NCBI GenBank assembly: GCA_910577355.1
Contig: CAJTMY010000035.1
Coordinates: forward strand, 1-27,555
Length of the DNA stretch: 27,555 nt
Source: an uncultured Muribaculaceae bacterium
GTDB lineage: Bacteria; Bacteroidota; Bacteroidia; Bacteroidales; Muribaculaceae
Reading direction: 5' to 3'
Shown: one piece after another, positions 14,975 through 21,531 of the stretch
How positions within the stretch are numbered: position 1 is the stretch's first letter
How the letters are laid out: each line of letters begins with the position of its first letter
Translations under genes and position numbers: made by a program
Notes under the pieces: model-generated
What the model saw: only the letters and a program-made list of their open reading frames with translations
Databases searched by the model: none
Told to the model about the DNA's origin: nothing

Positions 14975-16447
14975 TTATTTGTTAGGACGTATGTTGACGA
15001 TTGCATCCTCGATTACGGCAGGCGATACAATCTGGTTTTCATGGGAGGGCAATAGCCCATTTAACACATAGTATCCGTTGTTTTCTGCACGAGGATAGCC
15101 CCAGTTTATATAAAAACGATAAGTCGTACTGGGGTCGGCCTCTTCATGATAGATACAACTGAATGTGTCGGGATAAGTAAATGTCCATATTTCAATTTCT
15201 CGATATGATTGGATTGTTTCAGAACCTTCTACCAAAAAAACATGCCCCGTAGTCTTTGTCTTGTTGTTAACCATTTCGGTAAGTCGACAACCGACAGTCG
15301 CGGGACAATTATAGGCAAGATTCCATGTTGTTACTTTTTCGCCTGATAATTCTGTAAATGTGTAGCCATACTCGCGCAGTGCTTTTGCGCGACTGCTGTG
15401 AACAGTTTCTGTCCCCTCGCCATTGTAACGCGCTCCGGTCTTTTTGTAAATGTCAAGTAGGAAATCAGAATTATACTTATTTCCATAGCTATCGATAGAC
15501 ATTAAATCCCATTCAAAAGTATTGGGATAGCGATAGGCATACATTACTTGGCCTAAAGCTACCGGACCACATCCGACCGGTATATTATCAAAGCTATTAG
15601 GAATAAGAGGAAAACTTTGATTAAAGCCAAAGAGCTGATTCCATGTTGTTTTCATCCAGTGTCCGGCGCCGCTTCTTATTCCTGCTTCCTTCACTTTCAC
15701 AATAGTTATTGCCCAATAATCGTCGAAATATATCGGACAGATTCGGCCTTGCACGTATCCGGCCAGTGCGAATTTATCGCCTATCTCGATAGGCTCGGTG
15801 TAATCGTCGATTGAATACACGCGATAATCATTGGCCGCCCAGCTGTCCAGATATGGCTTCATTATATGGAACAATCTTTGAAGCTCCTCAGGCGTGAGAT
15901 TATAAAATTTACTGTGATCCGGGTCTACTTCATCCGCTCGTGACTTAATCGTTGATTTGTTGCTCTCATACCGCCGCCATTTGCTTGCGATCTTTGCCAA
16001 CGAGTCGGTGGGTAAAGTCTGTGATTCATCGATGTCGATTATGGTATTTTCCATCCATGCCTTGACAGGCGGCGGCAGCTCGTCGCCGGGCGAGAAATGC
16101 CCGGTCTCCGCGTAGGCCAACACCGGTTCGTACGACTTTACGGCGCTTACGAGCGCATAGCCCTTGTTGTCGGCGAAGTTGACGCAGATTATGCGGTCGT
16201 TGCCTTTGTCATCCTTTATCACATGCACGTCGTAGTCGGCGGAACGGCCTTTCTTCTCCTTGCCGAACAGGCTGCCGAGTATATTGTCGACCTCGGCGGA
16301 ATTCACATCCTCGGAAATCTGCCGGATGGCGGTCTCTTCTGCCTTGATGTCCGCCACATCGTCCGTCGTCGGCGCGACAGGCTCCTGCGACTGGCAGCTC
16401 CATAGCAGTCCGCAGCCAAGCAATGATACAAATTTCAGGATCTTCAT
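14975..16447 (-). CDS. C10-family thiol protease with Spi-like propeptide, lipoprotein
   Basis: 490 residues from the ATG at 16447. An upstream in-frame extension crosses the promoter and repeats and is rejected. The lipoprotein signal ends at LWSC (Cys18). Residues ~30-160 resemble the Spi/streptopain propeptide, including GYALVSAVKSYEPVLAYAET (97-116). The catalytic domain (about 245-470) has the nucleophile Cys293 in PVGCGPVALGQVMYAYRYP, the general base His402 in TTGHVFLVEG, and the Asn/Trp pair in FYINWGY (Trp449). All expected C10 residues are present, so it is probably an active secreted protease made as a zymogen. Homologues are streptopain of Streptococcus and the thiol proteases of gut Bacteroides. 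The signal/propeptide end has host-like GC (63% and 53% in two sampled lines) while the catalytic part falls to about 37%. Confidence 0.92.
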   Translation of the reverse strand: MKILKFVSLLGCGLLWSCQSQEPVAPTTDDVADIKAEETAIRQISEDVNSAEVDNILGSLFGKEKKGRSADYDVHVIKDDKGNDRIICVNFADNKGYALVSAVKSYEPVLAYAETGHFSPGDELPPPVKAWMENTIIDIDESQTLPTDSLAKIASKWRRYESNKSTIKSRADEVDPDHSKFYNLTPEELQRLFHIMKPYLDSWAANDYRVYSIDDYTEPIEIGDKFALAGYVQGRICPIYFDDYWAITIVKVKEAGIRSGAGHWMKTTWNQLFGFNQSFPLIPNSFDNIPVGCGPVALGQVMYAYRYPNTFEWDLMSIDSYGNKYNSDFLLDIYKKTGARYNGEGTETVHSSRAKALREYGYTFTELSGEKVTTWNLAYNCPATVGCRLTEMVNNKTKTTGHVFLVEGSETIQSYREIEIWTFTYPDTFSCIYHEEADPSTTYRFYINWGYPRAENNGYYVLNGLLPSHENQIVSPAVIEDAIVNIRPNK

Positions 16448-16484
16448 GATATATAGCTTTAAGGGTGTGCAGAATGCTATGCCG

Positions 16485-16515
16485 CAAAGATATTGATTAT
16501 TTTTGTGATTTGCAA
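16485..16515 (-). promoter_or_regulatory. Promoter of the C10 protease operon
   Basis: Minus-strand TTG (16513-16515), a 20-base spacer and TATCTTTG (16485-16492), about 38 bases before the ATG at 16447. Confidence 0.68.
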
Positions 16516-16534
16516 CAGTTTTTGATAATTTTTT

Positions 16535-16560
16535 GTAGGGACGCACGGCTCGTGCGTCCG
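16535..16560. repeat. REP-like palindrome, third copy of the GTAGGGACG arm
   Basis: Identical over 25 bases to the left arm of the 12418-12498 element. It contains the perfect palindrome GGACGCACG-GCT-CGTGCGTCC. It is the first of four palindromes in the 368-base interval between the C10 protease gene (start 16447) and the next gene on the right (stop 16816). Confidence 0.8.
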
Positions 16561-16605
16561 CCCTCATATAAATGATAAATGGCGTTAATACGCATAAAGG
16601 TGGAA

Positions 16606-16681
16606 GGCGTGCGGAGCCCGCCGATTTACATATAGCATTGCCTACATGCGTCGTTGCCAAAATCGGCGTACTCCGCACGCC
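16606..16681. repeat. Long two-part inverted repeat in the REP cluster
   Basis: GGCGTGCGGAG (16606-16616) pairs with CTCCGCACGCC (16671-16681), and CGCCGATTT (16619-16627) pairs with AAATCGGCG (16660-16668), with only a 2-by-2 mismatch between. The segment CCGATTTACAT recurs at 27248-27258. Confidence 0.8.
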
Positions 16682-16701
16682 ACAATCATATGATATGCTG
16701 T

Positions 16702-16735
16702 CCGGGCACGCCTCCGCAGGCTTCGGCGTACCCGG
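16702..16735. repeat. Palindrome in the REP cluster
   Basis: CCGGGCACGCC (16702-16712) pairs with GGCGTACCCGG (16725-16735), 10 of 11 positions. It has the same design as CCCCGTACGCC/GGCGTGCGGGG at 27177-27212. Confidence 0.75.
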
Positions 16736-16748
16736 TTACTAAGAAATC

Positions 16749-16794
16749 ATCGTCCTGGCGGACGATCGCCAAACATTACAGTGCAATCCGTGTG
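16749..16794. repeat. Short palindrome plus one AATCCGTGTG unit
   Basis: ATCGTCC-TGGC-GGACGAT (16749-16766), perfect 7-bp stem, is followed by CGCCAA and, at 16785-16794, a single AATCCGTGTG. The order palindrome, then CGCCAA, then CAATCC is also seen at 10359-10396, suggesting one composite repeat family. Confidence 0.65.
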
Positions 16795-16815
16795 CGGTTG
16801 ACCACCGGTCCGCCG

Positions 16816-17268
16816 CTATCTCAGCTCGCGGTGCAGCCGCAGCCCGGGCGTGACGTTGAGCGTGAATGCGGCGAGCAACCCGGCGTCCTGATCGGTAGTG
16901 TAGCGGATCTTGTAGCGCTCCGGCCCGAGGAAGTCGAGGGTGAACCGTGCTGTGTCGACGGCGGCCTGTCCGCGGCCATATGTGAGGCGTTCCTGTATTA
17001 TGATGTCAAAGCCCGTCACATTGATGGCAAGCGATACCGCGCCGGCATCCGTTACCGGCGGCAGCCCCGTGCGTGTGATATGCACCCGGCCGCGGTTGTC
17101 TACCTCTATGTCGATGGCCGGCTGCGGGTCGCCGGTATCGGACAGCTCTCCGGCAAGCAGATATTGCCGCCCCTGCCCCCGGCGCTGAGGCAGCGCGGCA
17201 TAGGCCACCGCGCCTGCGGCGAGCGCGCCGGCTATGACGTAGAATTCTATGGTGTTGAACCAGCTCAA
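16816..17268 (-). CDS. Unrecognised membrane-anchored protein downstream of mgtE
   Basis: 150 residues. No ATG is available at the 5' end. A TTG at 17268 overlaps the mgtE stop (TTGA), an arrangement that fits coupled translation and makes this the likely start. A single N-terminal membrane segment (IEFYVIAGALAAGAVAYAAL, about 7-26) is followed by a short basic stretch and a ~110-residue beta-rich domain (DPQPAIDIEVDNRGRVHITR, AGAVSLAINVTGFDIIIQER). I do not recognise the family. Topology suggests an inner-membrane protein with a soluble domain. Tight linkage to mgtE hints at a role near the transporter, but nothing in the sequence proves it. Confidence 0.72.
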   Translation of the reverse strand: MSWFNTIEFYVIAGALAAGAVAYAALPQRRGQGRQYLLAGELSDTGDPQPAIDIEVDNRGRVHITRTGLPPVTDAGAVSLAINVTGFDIIIQERLTYGRGQAAVDTARFTLDFLGPERYKIRYTTDQDAGLLAAFTLNVTPGLRLHRELR

Positions 17269-18623
17269 TGGAATATCTGGAGGAAGAACTTGGATATGTA
17301 CACGTATATCACAAGCCCCACTATATCGTTGAATATCTGTATGAACGGGCCGGTGGCCAAGGCAGGGTTGATCTTTATCTTCTCGAGTGAGAGCGGCACC
17401 AGTGTGCCGAGGATCGTGGCAAACATCACCACTGTGAACAGCGAGCAGGCTACCGACAGTGTGACGGCGAAATTGTCGGGCAGCATTATCAGATTGTAGA
17501 CGAGCACCACTCCCGAGAGGATAGTGGCGTTGAGCAGGCCTATTAATATCTCCTTGCCCATCTGCTTGGAAAACTCGGCGATGTCGAGCGAGCCGTTGGC
17601 CAGGCCCTGTACCACGATGGCCGAGGCCTGCACACCCACATTGCCGCCCGTGCCGCCGATGATGGGGATGAACAGAGCCAGTGCCGTCACCGCGTGCAGC
17701 TGATCCTCGAATCCGCTCAATATCAGCGATGCCAGTATGCCCGCCACGATGCCGATGAGCAGCCAGGGGATGCGGGCCTTGGTCTGGGCGAATATCGAGT
17801 CGTCGGCGTCGACGTCGCTCGACAGACCGGATGCCAGCTGATAGTCGCGCTCCGATGCCTCGCGCACCTGATCCATGATGTCGTCGACCGTGATGCGCCC
17901 CAGCAGGCGTCCTATCGAGTCGACCACCGGCATGGCAACAAGGTCGTATTTCTCGAAGTCGAGCGCCACTTCGTCGATGGGCGTGTCGGCTTTCACCACC
18001 GCCGGGTCGGTCTCCATCACATGCTTTATCTTCGACACCGACGGGTGGGTGATCATCTTCTTGAGCGGGAATATGCCTTTGAGCTTATAGTCGTTGTCCA
18101 CCACATACACATAGTATATCTCGTCCATCTCCTCGGCCTGGGCGCGCATCTCCTTGATGCACTCGGGCATCGACATGTTCTCGTTCACCACTATCATCTC
18201 GGTGCCCATAAGGCCGCCGGCGGTGTCCTCGTCGTACTTGAGCAGGTCGATGATGTCGCCCGCCTGCTCCACGTCGTCGATGTGCGAGAGGATTTCGTCG
18301 CGATCCTCCTCGTCGAGCTGCTGTATCACGTCCACGGCATCATCGGTGTCGAGGTGCTCGATCTGTTTGGCGATCTCCTCGGTGGGCATGTTCTCGAGCA
18401 GCTTCAGACGGTCGTCCTCGTCGAGCTCCATCAGCACGTCGGCTGCCGTATCCTCGTCGAGCAGACTGTACAGGAATTCGGCCTCGTCGATCTCAAGGTT
18501 CTGATACAGCTCGGCGATGTCGGCCGGGTGCAGGTCGGCGATGGCCTTGCGCGCGGCTTCCGAGTCCTTCGACTTTATTATGTCGCGGATCTCTTCGAGG
18601 TATTCGGGCGAGTATTCTTTCAT
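17265..18623 (-). CDS. mgtE: Magnesium transporter MgtE
   Basis: 452 residues, standard length. It is a homodimeric Mg2+ channel gated by intracellular Mg2+. The N-terminal acidic alpha-solenoid (1-130) contains repeats such as LDEDTAADVLMELDEDDR. Two CBS domains (about 135-260) follow, then a connecting helix and five membrane helices (about 285-452). Family motifs PIIGGTGGNVGVQASA (320-335) and NPALATGPFIQIFNDIVGL (419-437) are present, the latter holding the selectivity aspartate (Asp433). Its ATG overlaps the rsmA stop by four bases, so it is translated in series with rsmA. Confidence 0.97.
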   Translation of the reverse strand: MKEYSPEYLEEIRDIIKSKDSEAARKAIADLHPADIAELYQNLEIDEAEFLYSLLDEDTAADVLMELDEDDRLKLLENMPTEEIAKQIEHLDTDDAVDVIQQLDEEDRDEILSHIDDVEQAGDIIDLLKYDEDTAGGLMGTEMIVVNENMSMPECIKEMRAQAEEMDEIYYVYVVDNDYKLKGIFPLKKMITHPSVSKIKHVMETDPAVVKADTPIDEVALDFEKYDLVAMPVVDSIGRLLGRITVDDIMDQVREASERDYQLASGLSSDVDADDSIFAQTKARIPWLLIGIVAGILASLILSGFEDQLHAVTALALFIPIIGGTGGNVGVQASAIVVQGLANGSLDIAEFSKQMGKEILIGLLNATILSGVVLVYNLIMLPDNFAVTLSVACSLFTVVMFATILGTLVPLSLEKIKINPALATGPFIQIFNDIVGLVIYVYISKFFLQIFH

Positions 18624-19420
18624 TTTGCTTGCTTGCGGAGGGAATCAATGAGATTGGTAAGTTCGACGAACTGCTCTACCGACAGCTGTTCGGGGCGCAT
18701 GGCGCCCAGCGGCGATTCGACCGGAAACGCCACGCCCGGCGGCAGCAGCGACTTGGCCGAGTTGCGGATTGTCTTGCGGCGTTGTCCGAATGTGGTCTTG
18801 ACCACCGTACGCATCAGCGTGAAGTCGCACCCCGGGTCGGTGACGCCGTTGCGGCGCAGGCGTATCACGCCGCTCTTCACCTTTGGCGGCGGGTTGAACA
18901 CATGCTCGGGTACGGTGAACAGATACTCGGCATCGTACCACACCTGCAGCAGCACGCTCAGAATGCCGCGTGTCTTCGAGCCTTCCGCCGCGCATATGCG
19001 CTCGGCCACCTCGCGCTGCAGCATGCCGCTGCACTCCTGCACAAGGTCGCGGTTGTCAAGCACCTTGAAAAATATCTGCGACGATATGTTGTACGGATAG
19101 TTGCCGATCAGACAGAATTTACGCCCCTGCATCAGTTCCGACAGGTCGAGCCGCAGAAAGTCGGCCTCCACTATGTGGTCGGGCTCCAGCCCGGGCACAT
19201 GTCCCCGGCGCAGATACTCCACGCTCTCGCCGTCGAGCTCCACCACGGTGAGGTCGCGGCCGGCCTCTATCAGAAACTTCGTGAGAACGCCCATGCCCGG
19301 GCCTACTTCCACCACGGGCAGACCGGGGCAGCCGTCCACAGTGGCCGCTATGCGCGCCGCTATGCCGAGGTCGGTGAGAAAGTGCTGTCCCAGCGATTTC
19401 TTGGGTCTTACATTCGCCAT
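18620..19420 (-). CDS. rsmA: 16S rRNA (adenine1518-N6/adenine1519-N6) dimethyltransferase
   Basis: 266 residues. It dimethylates two adjacent adenosines in the 3' hairpin of 16S rRNA during small-subunit maturation, using S-adenosylmethionine. Motifs: KKSLGQHFL (7-15), SAM-binding motif I VEVGPGMGVLT (37-47), acidic motif II VVELDGE (59-65), DF in EADFLRLD, and the catalytic motif IV GNYPYNIS (106-113), a variant of NLPY. It heads the rsmA-mgtE-unknown operon, a pairing often seen in Bacteroidales. Confidence 0.97.
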   Translation of the reverse strand: MANVRPKKSLGQHFLTDLGIAARIAATVDGCPGLPVVEVGPGMGVLTKFLIEAGRDLTVVELDGESVEYLRRGHVPGLEPDHIVEADFLRLDLSELMQGRKFCLIGNYPYNISSQIFFKVLDNRDLVQECSGMLQREVAERICAAEGSKTRGILSVLLQVWYDAEYLFTVPEHVFNPPPKVKSGVIRLRRNGVTDPGCDFTLMRTVVKTTFGQRRKTIRNSAKSLLPPGVAFPVESPLGAMRPEQLSVEQFVELTNLIDSLRKQAK

Positions 19421-19448
19421 ATTGCCGTGATTCGTTTTAGTTAGCCTG

Positions 19449-19456
19449 CAAAGTTA
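19449..19456 (-). promoter_or_regulatory. -7 element of the rsmA operon
   Basis: TAACTTTG on the minus strand, about 29 bases before the rsmA ATG at 19420. No clear TTTG lies at the -33 position. Confidence 0.5.
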
Positions 19457-19494
19457 GTGAAAAAGCATGGCATTCGGCCTGTTTTTCGCGATTT

Positions 19495-19528
19495 TTTGAA
19501 CGGCGTATTTATTATTTGTGTATATTTG
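19495..19528 (+). promoter_or_regulatory. Promoter of the ATPase/nuclease-like pair
   Basis: TTTG (19495-19498), a 22-base spacer and TATATTTG (19521-19528). It is divergent from rsmA. The -7 element ends 19 bases before the ATG at 19548, which rules out an in-frame GTG at 19518 lying inside the promoter. Confidence 0.55.
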
Positions 19529-19547
19529 TGGACAAAAGCATACAGCC

Positions 19548-20843
19548 ATGGCACGACTCACCATACATAACATCGGTCCCATACGCGACCTCGACATCAC
19601 CCTCAGCCGCATCAATGTGATAATAGGCCCGCAGAGCAGCGGCAAGAGCACCGTGGCCAAGATAATCAGCTTCTGCCAGTGGCTCGAGAAAGACCTGGTG
19701 GTGCGCCAGGGGCTCGGACATGTCGACGAGCGCCTGCTCGTGCAGGTGCTCATAAAGTATCACAACATGGCCGACTATTTCCGCGACGACTCGGCCTTCT
19801 CCTATCTCGGCGAGGCCATATCCCTCGAATACGCCGACCGCAAGGTGCGCGTGAGCCGTACTGCCGGTTTCGCTTCCGCCCCAGTCTCGAAGAACGCCTA
19901 CATACCCGCCGAGCGCAATCTCGTCACACTCCCCGGCATAGCCTCGCTCGAATGGCCGCAGTTCTACCTGCGCAACTTCCTCTTCGACTGGCTCAGCATA
20001 CGCGACCGCTTCGGCCGCGCCGACGCCCTGTCGCTCACCAACCTGGGCGTGAAATACTACTACCGTGCCGCCGACCGCGAGAACATCCTAGTGCTCCCCT
20101 CGGGCGAGGAGATACACCTCGACCAGGCATCGAGCGGCCTGCAGGCCGCCACTCCGCTGTATGTGTTTCTCAACTACCTCACCCGCTGGATATACCGCAA
20201 CGCCCCCGACCGCTCCTACGACAAGCAGCGCGCCCTCGACATGGGATCGGGCCGCCGGGCGCTGATGGAGCAGGCCGGCCTCGACCCCGCCGCCCTCGAC
20301 AGCATCCTTGCCGGCGATACATCGCCCGAGGTGAAGGACGCATTCGAGAAGATGGTCTCCACCCTCGTGGACGCAGCCGAGAAAGGCGACACCGCCAATC
20401 CGCTGATACAGCGGGCCAAGGCGCTGCGCGACAAAGCCGGTCGCCCGCAGCTCTCCAACATCGTCATCGAGGAGCCGGAGCAGAATCTGTTTCCGGCGAC
20501 ACAGGCAGGTCTCATATACGACATCCTCGCCATGGTCGACCACAACCGCGACAATCTCGTCATCACCACACACAGCCCCTTCATCCTCTACGCACTCAAC
20601 AACTGCATGCTCGCCCACGGCACACCCGGCGCCGACGACCTCGACCTTGATTTCGGCCCGCAATCATATGTCGACCCCCGCATAGTGTCGGTGTGGGAAC
20701 TGCGCGACGGATATATCGAGAACTACGACGGCAGCCGCAACGTCACTATACAGGACGCCGACGGCCTCATCCGCTCCAACTACTTCGACCGTGTCATGAG
20801 CAACATCATGGCCGACTTCACCAATCTCGTGAGCAGCCGATGA
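19548..20843 (+). CDS. OLD/ABC-like AAA ATPase, first gene of a candidate defence pair
   Basis: 431 residues. The protein starts as most AAA_15/AAA_21 proteins do (ARLTIHNIGPIRDLDI). It has a Walker A motif GPQSSGKST (27-35), an ABC-type signature ASSGLQ (194-199), a Walker B/D-loop IVIEEPEQNLFP (305-316) and an H-switch ITTHSPFIL (339-347). The Glu pair in Walker B is intact, so it should hydrolyse ATP on dimerisation. There is no C-terminal TOPRIM domain, unlike OLD nucleases. The C terminus (about 385-431) is short. The next gene begins within its stop codon (ATGA). Similar ATPases partner nucleases in Septu, retron and PARIS-like systems. A defence role here is inference. Confidence 0.88.
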   Translation: MARLTIHNIGPIRDLDITLSRINVIIGPQSSGKSTVAKIISFCQWLEKDLVVRQGLGHVDERLLVQVLIKYHNMADYFRDDSAFSYLGEAISLEYADRKVRVSRTAGFASAPVSKNAYIPAERNLVTLPGIASLEWPQFYLRNFLFDWLSIRDRFGRADALSLTNLGVKYYYRAADRENILVLPSGEEIHLDQASSGLQAATPLYVFLNYLTRWIYRNAPDRSYDKQRALDMGSGRRALMEQAGLDPAALDSILAGDTSPEVKDAFEKMVSTLVDAAEKGDTANPLIQRAKALRDKAGRPQLSNIVIEEPEQNLFPATQAGLIYDILAMVDHNRDNLVITTHSPFILYALNNCMLAHGTPGADDLDLDFGPQSYVDPRIVSVWELRDGYIENYDGSRNVTIQDADGLIRSNYFDRVMSNIMADFTNLVSSR

Positions 20844-21415
20844 AAAAGATAATGCGACGCTTCCGGCGCGCCCGCCTCTACTGCGACGACTGCTACGTGG
20901 CCGATTACAGCGAGGCCACCCGCTCGCATGCCGGAGTGGTGCTCGCCGCCGAGCCCTTCGCCGACATCGAGTATTTCTGCCTGCGCGGATGCCGGCAGCC
21001 CGTCACATACGTGGGCGTCAACCTCGAGGAGCATCGCTCCTTTATACGCGGCATCGAGAACTGCGAGTGCTTCTTCGCCTCGGCCATGCCGTGCCGCCGT
21101 CCGTGGCTGCTGATGCTTGAGCTCAAATACTGCAAGCCACGCAATCTGGGCTGCAACTCATCCAAGGCCATACGGCAGATGGCCTCTGTGCTGCGAAAAC
21201 TCGAGGCCGAGGGTATCATCGACCCCCGGCGATACCGCATATACTTCAACTACTCCTCCCCCGCCAACACCCGCCGGCAGCCGTTCACCAACTTCGTGCA
21301 CACACAGAGCGAGGCTCTCGCACTCGTCGAGCAGGCCGGCGCATACCTCTTCGGCTTCAACGAACTCGTCATCGCCTCCGGCGAATTCATCCGCGCCCCC
21401 AAGCGCCGCATCTGA
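20840..21415 (+). CDS. Cysteine-rich protein with PD-(D/E)xK-like motif, partner of the ATPase
   Basis: 191 residues from the ATG at 20840, overlapping the ATPase stop by four bases. I do not recognise a named family. A CxxC pair (Cys15, Cys18) and other cysteines (47, 51, 75, 77, 85, 98, 105) could bind a metal. The segment ENCECFF (73-79), then LLMLELKY (90-97), then a helix NSSKAIRQMASVLRKLE (106-122) resembles the layout of PD-(D/E)xK nucleases of the type CD...(V/L)ELK...AIxQ. Glu76, Glu94 and Lys96 would be the catalytic candidates. Motif I would have Glu instead of Asp. The basic N terminus (KKIMRRFRRAR) may contact nucleic acid. It is translationally coupled to the ATPase, so the two products probably act together. 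Confidence 0.72.
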   Translation: MKKIMRRFRRARLYCDDCYVADYSEATRSHAGVVLAAEPFADIEYFCLRGCRQPVTYVGVNLEEHRSFIRGIENCECFFASAMPCRRPWLLMLELKYCKPRNLGCNSSKAIRQMASVLRKLEAEGIIDPRRYRIYFNYSSPANTRRQPFTNFVHTQSEALALVEQAGAYLFGFNELVIASGEFIRAPKRRI

Positions 21416-21430
21416 TTATTAGTCCAATCA

Positions 21431-21451
21431 GTCTTATTAGACCAATAAGAC
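21431..21451 (+). terminator. Possible terminator after the ATPase pair
   Basis: GTCTTATT (21431-21438) pairs perfectly with AATAAGAC (21444-21451) around AGACC, 15 bases past the stop codon. It is followed by CATTTAATAAT rather than a clean T-tract, so activity is uncertain. Confidence 0.4.
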
Positions 21452-21495
21452 CATTTAATAATCGTTAAATGCCGCGCTATTTGCGCCGAAATGCG

Positions 21496-21503
21496 TACCT
21501 TTG
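21496..21503 (+). promoter_or_regulatory. -7 element of the DUF2723 operon
   Basis: TACCTTTG, 28 bases before the ATG at 21532. It places transcription start near 21510 and excludes the in-frame ATG at 21469 as start codon. Confidence 0.55.
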
Positions 21504-21531
21504 TCCGATTTATCGATATTTCGCTTTTTGC

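Noticed and set aside
16448..16678. N-terminal extension of the C10 protease
   Set aside because: It would cross the promoter at 16485-16515 and REP-like palindromes. The signal peptide starts at the ATG at 16447.
17694..19100. 468-codon open frame on the plus strand
   Set aside because: It lies antisense to mgtE and rsmA, both with all family motifs, and its protein is a His/Val/Leu-rich shadow without a start context.
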